Shown: piece after piece, positions 55,230 to 64,000 of the stretch
Position numbering within the stretch: position 1 is the stretch's first letter
Layout: each line of letters starts with the position of its first letter
Source of the DNA: Symbiodinium natans
Lineage: Eukaryota; Sar; Dinophyceae; Suessiales; Symbiodiniaceae
DNA: 64,000 nucleotides
Assembly (NCBI GenBank): GCA_905221605.1
Contig: CAJNDS010002695.1
Location: 147,501-211,500 of the forward strand
Direction: 5' to 3'
Notes under the pieces: generated by a model
Seen by the model: the letters and a program-made list of their open reading frames with translations, nothing else
Database searches by the model: none
Told to the model about the DNA's origin: nothing
Position numbers and translations under genes: made by a program

Positions 55230-56480
55230 ACCATCACTGGGTCATCCCCCGGGCCTTCCCAAGTCATCGTCATCCCAAGTCTGCCCAGGATCATCGGCTT
55301 TCACACCCTGGAGGCGGGACAGTGCATGACCCGGTGCTTGGTAGTATGGCTGTTTAACTGCGCACACGGGGACGGCGCGGACCAAAAGAATCCCCGAAAC
55401 TCGACCGCGTGTCGCCCACTTCGGCCGAAAAGGCCAAAGTCACCTTGCCAGCTCCAATAGCCGACCCCTCATCCAACGAACAGGACTTGTTCTGGGTGTT
55501 GATCTTAGCCTCTGGCTCTTGAAGAGGCATCGTTGCACTGACACAGATGTCAAATCAACCTGTGATGGAAACCGGACTGGCTAGTTATGATTATTGGTTT
55601 TGTTTTGGTGTGGTCTCGGTGCTGTCATGAAAAAATTGCACCCAAAGTGAATTGGAAGACAGCAAGCTGCCCGGATGCATTTCGTCCCACCTGAAATATG
55701 CAACTGGCCTGTCTTGGAAACCTTTCAACGCCATGCTCTCATCCTGCACTCTTTCGGGAAGATAGCTGAATGCATATAGGCGCAGGCCCATGCAGTTGCA
55801 TGTGGCTTTCGAGCCCTGATTCCTCTGTTCTTTCAGACGGTGCCAGCTGCACGAATGGATTTAATTAAGAAGGCTCCAAGAAATTCATTTCGGCATTCTT
55901 CGGGATTTCTGCGACACGGCGGAATTATTGACATAATGTTCAGACTTCGGCACGAGGAGAAGTCATTGCCAAGTGCATTTTTCGGATGGTAGCAGATGTC
56001 ACGTGGCCTAAACAGTCGTGGTTGTAGGACGTGCGGTGGTCCTTGACTGCTGTTTGGGGTCGAGTCTGGTATGGACAAGATGTACCCGATGTTGAGTGAA
56101 ACGAGCAGCACACATCAATCTTGGAATAGCTGCATGAAAATTGCGTGCAGGACACAGAGACGGCTTTCTCTCGTTAAAGATACATAGAAGGACCGTGTGA
56201 TGCTCGCGCGCAGAATGCTACAAACAAGACCTAACAACAAAAGAGACGTCGGGCGGATGCCTGTCCCAGTAGCTAGCTGTCCTGTATTTCTGAAGTGACC
56301 AACAAAGCTTCTTAGGTATGCACATACACATCAGTACATCTGACGTGAACTTGACATGGAAACAGCTCACAAAGTGCGCTCTCACAGCGTCCTGGTCTCT
56401 ATATTGTTTTAAGGATGGCCGGGGTCTGTGTTTTTGCTATCTACCCATGATCTCGACTCCAGGCAGGATATTGGATATTA
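55230..56480. other. No recognisable gene
   Basis: Short open frames on both strands without motifs. No repeat structure noticed. Confidence 0.45.
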
Positions 56481-56492
56481 AGCCAAAAAGTC

Positions 56493-56800
56493 CATATGAA
56501 ATATGGTCCGGGATCCAAGATCCAATGTCCAAGATTCAGGGGGGAAGTTTGGAGGCACTCTTGTATTCAGTACGGGGCCGGGATCCAAGATGCAAGATTG
56601 TTCCTCCCTTGCCATATTGAATATCGAAAAACCGCCCCGTCTTGAGCATTTAGCACGAAACAAAATATTCAATATGGGGTCCGGCGAGGATCCAAGATTG
56701 ATCCAAACGTCCACATGGCAATCTTGGATCTTGGATCGCCCCATTGAATATTGAAAAGTGCAGTATTCACTATGGAGCGGGATCCAAGATCCAAGATTGT
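56493..56800. repeat. Clustered ~40-bp repeat with an inverted pair
   Basis: Direct copies near 56494-56534, 56563-56600, 56664-56700 and 56762-56799 share ATTCAATATGG-like sequence followed by GGGATCCAAGATCCAAGATT. An inverted copy at 56719-56756 lies next to the last one, so the pair can form a stem of roughly 33 bp with a loop of a few bases. Confidence 0.85.
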
Positions 56801-57278
56801 AAGGGAGTTCGTGCAGGCAATCTTTTGTGCTAAGCAGATCTTTTAAGAAGACAGCACTTTTAACAGGACTTCGAAACATACTCAAAAAAGCAGGGGGTGA
56901 TACGGGTGTACCCACCCCGAAGCCCTATTGAAAGCTTCAGATCCCGAGCAGCTGCACTGATGCAGGCCGCAGCCGAAACGTGGAAGGCCTTGCACAAGCG
57001 CTGAGGCTCGGTACGGGTGGTACGTACAGTGGGCATGGTATCGACTCAGAAAATCAGAAAAAGAGGTTGGAGCTCAGAGAGGGCTTGAGGGCATGAGGCT
57101 TGGAGAAAGCGCAGTGGACTCGAATCCTTCAGCCCTTGCATGGAGAAGGCTGACCATTCGAAAGAGGAAGGTCGCGGCGAGCCCTGCCCCTCCTCCTTCA
57201 TACCCAAGCCGACGTCGGGTGCGAGGAAACCTCGAAACCCTGAGTCCACAAATACCCCAGGGCCCTGAGAAAAACAAG

Positions 57279-57343
57279 GCTGTCAGCTTTGAAATCGAAT
57301 GCCCAGGCCCAAATCCTCAAGTGTCGTGGAGGTTCTTTGGATG
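57279..57343 (+). CDS. Coding-like exon, unknown
   Basis: CGAAACCCTGAGTCCAC and the acceptor AAAACAAG precede a frame AVSFEIECPGPNPQVSWRFF; the putative donor is GT at 57344. Alternative frames are also open, so this is uncertain. Confidence 0.3.
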
Positions 57344-57482
57344 GTTTCATCATCTTCCCTGACATCGCCGATGTGCATGCAATTCGGCCAAAATTGATGG
57401 CTCCAGAAGGTTCTCACGATATCACCCGAAATGTTTTGATGACTTTTTGGATCACAGGAGCCGCCACGAGCGGTCACTGGAG

Positions 57483-57580
57483 GTGATCCTGATCCTGTGT
57501 GCTACAGCTGCACACTGTGACGGCTCCACATTTGAAGTGCGTGCTCGTCAAGTATTTGAAATGTGCCAGGCTGTACAGAT
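57483..57580 (+). CDS. Coding-like exon, unknown
   Basis: Acceptor GGTCACTGGAG. The frame reads VILILCATAAHCDGSTFEVR then ARQVFEMCQAVQ. End approximate; family unknown. Confidence 0.3.
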
Positions 57581-57899
57581 TCGTATGTGTACATACTTGA
57601 TCAGCCATCTCACTTTAGACTTTCTTGCCCAAAAGGCTTTTAGTCAACAGGTGACACAGGCGACGCAGCAGCGGCTTTGGCTTTCCATTGTGACAGAATT
57701 TCGTGGGAATGGCATGAACTACATGTCTCCGAGTCACAGAGTCATGCTGTAAACATTTGCTCCCGGCTGTCTGTCTCCCAACTGACAGAGCCCAGTTGAG
57801 GGCGTCGCTGTTGTGGAAGCCTGGGAACAGGCGGAAGGGGCGCTGAAATGGGGGTTGCTGTTAAGCGGCTTGTCCAAGTTTCCATGATGAAATAGGGAT

Positions 57900-58000
57900 A
57901 CCTAAACCCTAAACCCGATATAAACCCTAGATCGCTGTATCGCATGCTCAAACAGAGATATGTATACGCATATATATATATATATATATACATACATACA
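57900..58000. repeat. Short CCCTAAA copy pair and (TA)n/(CATA)n
   Basis: CCTAAACCCTAAACCC at 57901-57916, then a TATATA/CATACATAC microsatellite to about 58003. Confidence 0.85.
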
Positions 58001-58994
58001 TACCTTCTGTAGTGAACATTATGTCCTTTGTTTGGTAGCTTAGTTTGCCTCAAGGATCTTACCAGCAACCCAATAGAATGCTGAGACGACACATCGGTCC
58101 CGGACACTATGGGACTGGCCAGGCGCCAATCGGAGCGGTCTACGTGCTGAGTCAGAGCTCACATGGGACTGAACCGTTTAATTTCCTGAGATTTCAGAAA
58201 ATCCCTTTCTTAAGCAGGACCTTGATGCCCTTTGAACACTCTGGCTCCGCGTGACCTATCGATTTGCGTCTTTTAATGTTGTTTTTCTTTCGGCGACCCG
58301 GGCGTATGACTTCTTTTAAGCGCGGCCTTTGCTCAGGGTCAAGCGTGTCCCTCCTGGAAGATGTCAGCCGAGGCATAGGCCCTATAACCTCAAATGCCTC
58401 TTCAGACAGCCCTAATGAGGCCTGAAATATAACAGACTTTCGTAGGAGGACGTCGGGAGGCTGGTCGCAATTTACTTGTGATCAGAAAGCATGCCTGATC
58501 CTGGATTCGATTGCTCCTGCGACACGTTACAATTTCTAGAGCCGATGTCTCTCTGTATCGCTTCCCAGGATTTGCCGAGGTCGCGCTACCGAGCTTCGCG
58601 GTCAAAGGAAGGAGGGCACTCGAAGGGACCGTTGCGTTGTCGACACTCTAGCCCTGACGGTACTAGTCATTGCCAACACATGCCAGGTGAGCAGCTTCAT
58701 TTCCAGCTTCGAGATGCCAACATCGTCCCTAGCGTCGCTGACTTAGCCTGCCGCGATCAGCTCTGGGATGAAAGTTCGGAAGCATGGCTTTGATACCTCG
58801 GAGGATCTGCTACTTACAGCATGGAGGGGCCATGGACGAAGGGTCATGAACATCATAGCTTCATCATACGTCTCATCCCTCGACAGAAGCTCAAGGAGGT
58901 ACCTCAAGACTCAGCTCCCAGTTCATTGGTTTGTGCAGTTCATGGGCGAAATCGGGTGAAGGGTCATATGCATGCAAAGTTTAACCCCCCGGAG

Positions 58995-59079
58995 CTCTTT
59001 GAGGTCCGAACCGCCGGACGCTACAGCACTGCCCCCGGGCGAAGACTCGCCTGAGGAGCTCCGCTTGTTGGCTGAGTTT
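58995..59079 (+). CDS. Coding-like exon, acidic, unknown
   Basis: Acceptor CCCCGGAG. The frame reads SLRSEPPDATALPPGEDSPE then ELRLLAEF, with a GT donor at 59080. It is followed by GTTGTTGGGCTTGAGG, which is G/T-rich. Family unknown. Confidence 0.4.
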
Positions 59080-59774
59080 GTCTTTAGTTGAGCGTGGGGT
59101 TGTTGGGCTTGAGGACTCTGAGTAAATATAGATCAATGAATGGTTGTCCTCTGCAGTCTTCCGACCTGCTACAGTAGAGAGGCAGGCACAAGTTTGCCCA
59201 AGTTCGCTGAATAAAGGCATCCCACATAGAGCGGATTCTAAAGTAGGAGAGCATTAGCTGTCCCATACGCATTGCGTCCAAACCTTAAACTGTAAACCCT
59301 CCTCAGCTCATAAAGCATGGGACTGGCATGTGGGCAGGACCTGGACAAGCCTTTGCCTCAGCAGATCCTGGCGAGGGCGTATGGGGTGTCAGGCATCTGG
59401 TTCTCTGAGGGCTAAAGGATCCGACAATGACACAGCAACAATGGCTTTCCCTTTCGATGGACATCGTCTTAGCTTGCAAGCGCCGCAAGCGCCCCAGCCG
59501 ATTGCTTACATAACAACAGCATGGAGAAGAAGGCACTGGACCTACACAACTGCGGGTGGCCAAAGGCAAGAAAGACAAGAGCGATTGTACGCAACGTTGT
59601 TTCAATTGGAGAGCGCGGCAGGGAGTAGACTTTCGGTTGGGCCTGTCAGGTTGTTCCCCGTTCATGTTTGACAGCCTGCTCTCGGCGGCCAAACGGCTTG
59701 GATTTTGAGTAGCCAGTGTAGCCACCGAAGCTAAGCTCGAGAGGCTGCAGTTCAACTGACCTCATGTTGTGCAT

Positions 59775-59900
59775 TGTTGGTTGTGCTTGGTTGTGCTTGG
59801 TTGTTGTTAGTATTTGTTGGTTATTGTTGGTTGCTGTTGGATGTTGTTGGTTGTTGTTGGTTGTTGTCGGTTGTTGTTGGTTGTTGCTGTTTGCTGCTCC
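59775..59900 (+). repeat. TTGTTGG minisatellite
   Basis: Degenerate tandem units of GTTGTTGGTT over about 120 bp. Open frames here (Val/Leu/Cys/Trp-rich) are compositional artefacts. Confidence 0.9.
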
Positions 59901-60416
59901 TGCTTCTGCCGCTACGGGCTATGAGCTTTGGTGGGTGCTGTTCTGTCGTCGTTGTTGTTTCGTTGCTTTCTGCTGTGGAAACAATGCATCTCTGTAGCTG
60001 CTGTCTACATCTGTCAATGATGGAAACAGCACATAGGAGAGATTGTGTTGCTCAGAAGACGGGGAAGACGTCACAAGGGCAATACTGAACATTCAACTGT
60101 TGTGGGGGTGCCGCTGCCGCTGCCGCTTCCACTGCTGTGTTGGTGTTCCCGAGGCTCCGTGCTCGCGTATTGCGGAAGTTCTGCGTTGCGCAGGCTCGGC
60201 TTATGATGTTGCATGTCGACATACCACGTGCTCCATAGCTTAGCAGGTCAGGGTGATGCAGCTTCGGCAGAGAGTCATACAAGGTGTGACGAACTTTCAC
60301 ACACGAGGCCCGAAACACCAAGCTCCATTGTCAGTGAGCAGACCGCAGATTTGTGTCGCAACCTAACCGATGCCTGAACCTACCCGTTTTCACTACCATG
60401 GCCTGCCCTCCTGAAC

Positions 60417-60515
60417 ATGAAGCCCAAAATCACGCACCACTTTGCACCGCTGTGCGAGCTGCTATGTACGATCTGCTTCCAGGTTCCGGAATCCTTCTTC
60501 AGCGTGGTGGCTTGA
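60417..60515 (+). CDS. Coding-like exon, unknown
   Basis: The frame reads MKPKITHHFAPLCELLCTIC then FQVPESFFSVVA and a stop. A GT donor inside (TTCCAG|GTTCCGG) could end it earlier. The following GGTTTAAGTTTAGGGTTTCG is a TTTAGGG-type stretch. Confidence 0.35.
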   Translation: MKPKITHHFAPLCELLCTICFQVPESFFSVVA

Positions 60516-61640
60516 CTGGTTTAAGTTTAGGGTTTCGCTTAAGAATGTTGAGTCTTGCCCAGGCGAAGCCTCGAGGGCTTTGAGCCCTCGCACAGATTCG
60601 GGTCAAGGCGTGATCTACTGCTGTACCGGTTCTAGGGCTGGGGGTAGTGGATTTGGTGAAAGAGATCGCTTATACTTTCGTTATCTGTAATTCAGGGGCC
60701 TGGCAACCCTTGCAAACCTTTGCTTCGACATTCCAGATTGAGGTGCTCACGCTGGACATTCTGCCTGGTCCTTGTGGGGGGCGGGGGGGGGGAACGGGGC
60801 TTGCAGTGTGCCAAGGTCTGGGATGTGGCTTGGCTGCCGTGCTCGGAGTTTCAAAATGGATCAGAATAGGGCATCAGACCAGAGTGGGTTCTGGAGTGTA
60901 GGGTTCGCCGAAGGTGAGGCGTGATATTGCACAATCCCAGTTGAAAGGCACATTTATGCACAATCCCGGTTTAAAGCTTATGCACAGAGACCACTGCAGC
61001 AAAGTTTGTCCGCCAGGAACAGCAGTGGATGTGAGGGGTTCGGGACTTTGGGGTCAGGAATTGGAGAGGCTTTAGGAGTTTGAGAGTGCAGTGGGCCCTA
61101 CCGGGCTTTGCTGGTTCTGTGGCCTCACGCTGCGGATGCCTCTCAGCCCTTGGAGCCTTGCAGACCAAACTCTCCACGTATACCCTGAAATCAGCCCATT
61201 GTGGACCGGAGACCCTAAATTGCCTCGCATCCGACCTTCCAGCCTTGTCCAGCAACCCCTTGAATCCTGAAGCCTTCGGTTGGGCAGCGATGAGGATCGC
61301 CCACGCGTTCAAGTTGCCGAGTCGACTTTACTCACCCGTGCGGCCCTTGGGGTGCGTGGTACTTTCCTCAATGGAGCGCAATGGAGCTACGACCAGCACA
61401 GAATATCTGTTCACTCCGGTTTGCACCCTGATTATCTAAACGCACCAGAGAAGGACCTAAATCTCCACAGCACATTGAGCTGAATCTAAAACGCCCCTGT
61501 CATTCTTAAACCGCAAAGCCCCAAAATTGCCTGAAATCCCAGGGCTGCAAGCTCAAGCCCCGCAAGAAAAGTCTTAACAACTAGCGCTTCAAGGCTCGTA
61601 GGCCCAGAAGTCATCTGCAAAATGCACATCCCAAAGCCAG

Positions 61641-61756
61641 TGCCAAAGTAAACCCCTGTGGGGGAATCCGGAGGTCGAAGCCGAAGCCCGCGTCTTTGTC
61701 CTGGTCACCGGGGGCCTCGCCACAGCTGCATCCCCAGAACCTTACCGCCCATTGTG
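61641..61756 (+). CDS. Coding-like exon, unknown
   Basis: Acceptor CAAAGCCAG. The frame reads CQSKPLWGNPEVEAEARVFV then LVTGGLATAASPEPYRPL, with a GT donor at 61757 (GTGAGC). TTTACGGTTCAGGG follows within the intron. Strong coding character but no family recognised. Confidence 0.45.
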
Positions 61757-61899
61757 GTGAGCTTGTTCATGTTTACGGTTCAGGGTTTTTAAGGTTAGGC
61801 TCAGAGTTGAAGGAATCAGGGAAGTTCACGGGTTTGCGGTTAATGGAATCGGTCCAACAACGGGTGCTCAACATCGCGGACACTCGATAGCGATGCTAC

Positions 61900-64000
61900 T
61901 CCAAAAACTACATCACATTGTTCATCCGTGAACTTAAGAAAGCTGAGCTGCACTGACCAAGCAGGTCCCTCGTGGTCTTGCAAGAGACACGGCCAGACAG
62001 CTATAAATCTGGCAAGAGCTACGTGACCCGAAACAACTCAAAATGCATTGCCCATACCTGAGCTCGGGATTAGTCTCTCCAACCCTTCGTTAGCTGAGTT
62101 TACCCTGGCGCTCGGATTTGCGGACATCATCATCTCCATGTGGATCAAGACCGACTTTGTGCAGGCCCCTGGCCTTGGGTACTCGTGGCATGAATGTTGG
62201 ATGCTGTACGGCAACGTGCCAGGCGGAAGCCGGTTTGTTGTCAAGGCATTGAAGGCCTCACTGCTGTTGCAAGTTCTTTCGGCGCAGGACCATGCGAACC
62301 TCGTGTTGTTGTTCTACTTGGTCGAAATCTGCAGTTGGCGTGTGTCTCAGCCTCTACATGCATAGTTTTCAAGCGCGTCGTCTCCTAAATGCCGAGGTGG
62401 CCATTCCTAGCCCAGATGGTCAGATTCGACCACATTGCGACAATGGCCTGAGGCTCAGGTCCAACCAGGCCTAGGCACATTATACACCCAAAAGAAGCCA
62501 TGGAGTGGGATTCGCAAGTAGGTTGGAGCGGCGGAGTCGCGTAGGAGTAGAAATGTTGCCCCCTGCCTTGGACATGATCGGTGGAACCACTGATGCGAAG
62601 AGCTGAGCTATCATTGGTCTGACTTTTGGTTTGGCTTTCGGGACATACTGGCCACTCCCAGCCGTCGGGTACTTCTCGAAGGACACATGTCGACTTGAAA
62701 CGAGTGGTCGCTGTCTTCGCCTTTTAACACAGACATATCAGAGCTGGTTGACGAAAGATCCCGTCAAGGACTTTTGCACTTTTACCGAAGGTTCTGTGTT
62801 ATGCTCCGGGACACTCCGCACTGCACAGGTCCGATACTTATGCAGCGAAGTGGTGGTCATGATCCTCCTGGTTGTGCAGCGGCCTTGTGAGCCCGCGTCG
62901 TTCCCGACGGCTTGCAAAGCATGTGCCGTGCTAGCACCCAAAAATCCTAGGAACCCTTAATTGGCGCTACAAGCCCTCATCTCCAGAAACAGAAGCCCCC
63001 AAACTCCAAAGCCCATTTCTTGCCGCCGCGCTTTTCAGGGTGGGCTTCTACGCGATTCCTGGCAGTGCCAAGCAGGGACCCCAGCCATTTGGACGGTCTA
63101 ACCTCCAGCGGACTCCAGCGCTTGGAAAAGTCGACTTACCTACTTAGTAGGGGCCACGACGAAAAGCAGCCTGTGCATTACAGACACTGCAGATAGCATG
63201 ACTGCAAGAAGACACCAGAAACCACAAGGCCGAGCATCTCTAACAAGCTTTTGTTCTGAGTACTTACGTTGAACATGTTCTCCTAGCACCTCCATTGAAA
63301 AGTAAGAATCCAAGAGTCTTGTGGACAACAGCTCATGCACCTCTCCGTGAGTTCTCAGGTTGCGGGGCTCGGTGGTGAGCATCATCCTCCACTTCATCGG
63401 CCAGGCCTGCACTACGGCGTAGGGATGGATTTAACGCTGAAGGGGTTTGGGGGGCTAGGGTTCAGAGTGCGACGCTTCGAACCCAGGATCCAAGCACAGC
63501 ACACTAATCGCAAAAGGAGATTGTGGAAGCCCAAAGGCCCGCTTTGGACCGTGAACCCGTGAACCTTCCTTCTGCGAGCCCTGAACCCTGAACCATTCCT
63601 AGAAGCCTTTAGAACTCCAGGCCGTTTAAGATTAAACCATATTAAACCCCAAACCCCTCAATCCCCGAAGCCCGCTTTGTCCCTAAACTTGCCCCTTGAC
63701 CCGGCGAGGTCGCCCTGGCTGCCACGCTCAGTCCTTTTTTGGCCGCCTCCCTGGGCTTTCTGCCGTGGGATGAGATGAGGGTTTGTAGGGTTTTGCGTCT
63801 CAGGGTTTAAGGTTAGGACGGTTAGGACTTCTCTTGGCCCTGATGTTTACCCTGGTGTTCAGGAGTGCCATGGTGGGTTGAAGAAGCTCAGCGGGCAACT
63901 TAGGGCTTGAGGGCTTCGAGTTTAGGCCATTTCTGCTCTGACTCTCCTCGGGCAGTGCAAGAGCACGGTGGACGCCCTGTCCATAGCGCCGGTCCCCACC
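61900..64000. other. No recognisable gene
   Basis: Open frames such as 62048-62365 and 62631-62960 show no motif I trust. Degenerate CCCTAAA-like (63590-63660) and TTTAGGG-like (63430-63465, 63780-63815) stretches continue the pattern seen elsewhere. Confidence 0.4.

Noticed and set aside
59764-60088. Val/Leu/Trp/Cys-rich hydrophobic open frames
   Set aside because: They are direct translations of a TTGTTGG minisatellite.
62048-62365. GFADIIISMW as a reverse-transcriptase-like FADD motif
   Set aside because: The second catalytic Asp is missing and no other reverse transcriptase motif is nearby.

Overview
This is nuclear eukaryotic DNA, most probably from a dinoflagellate. Four things point there. 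TTTAGGG/CCCTAAA telomere-type repeats are scattered through the interior. Coding sequence is broken into many very short exons. Splice donors are mainly GC, with GT and GA also used. Every gene I can recognise lies on the + strand, as in a dinoflagellate unidirectional cluster. No bacterial operons, rRNA, convincing tRNAs, CRISPR or intact transposase or reverse transcriptase were seen. Most long uninterrupted ORFs are chance products of GC-rich, repeat-rich sequence; the real coding sequence is in exons of about 25-170 nt.

Layout, all on the + strand. 2.5-4.2 kb holds the conserved 5' exons of an EI24-like (etoposide-induced 2.4 family) ER membrane protein. 6.0-8.6 kb is a higher-order minisatellite (41-bp monomers in ~670-bp super-repeats) flanked by TATCA microsatellites and imperfect inverted repeats. 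9.9-20.8 kb has scattered unassigned coding-like exons. 22.2-24.0 kb holds an essentially complete dual-specificity phosphatase domain in eight exons whose phases all agree. 31.3-32.8 kb holds the 3' exons of an EI24-like gene. 41.7-44.1 kb has a three-exon unknown protein segment followed by two exons resembling the C-lobe of a tyrosine-kinase-like domain. 45-49 kb has several coding-like exons. 49.8-54.1 kb holds a Ser/Thr-type protein kinase spread over at least seven exons. 54.4-61.8 kb has more unassigned coding-like exons. 62-64 kb holds nothing I can call.

The most interesting observation is positional. Telomere-type repeats, perfect or degenerate, bracket exons. The CCCTAAA form sits just upstream of splice acceptors and the TTTAGGG form just downstream of donors. 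Introns therefore tend to start G-rich (TTTAGGG) and end C-rich (CCCTAAA), giving them complementary ends. Exons identified independently by protein family (phosphatase exons 7 and 8, kinase exon 1, EI24 exons) obey the rule. This suggests that telomere-like sequence spreads as, or inside, introns (introner-like elements), or that it helps pair intron ends.

Confidence is high only for the phosphatase, EI24 and kinase exons, because they rest on family motifs plus phase-consistent splicing. Unassigned exons rest on open frame, residue composition and flanking splice signals, and are ambiguous in GC-rich DNA. All exon boundaries need transcript evidence.
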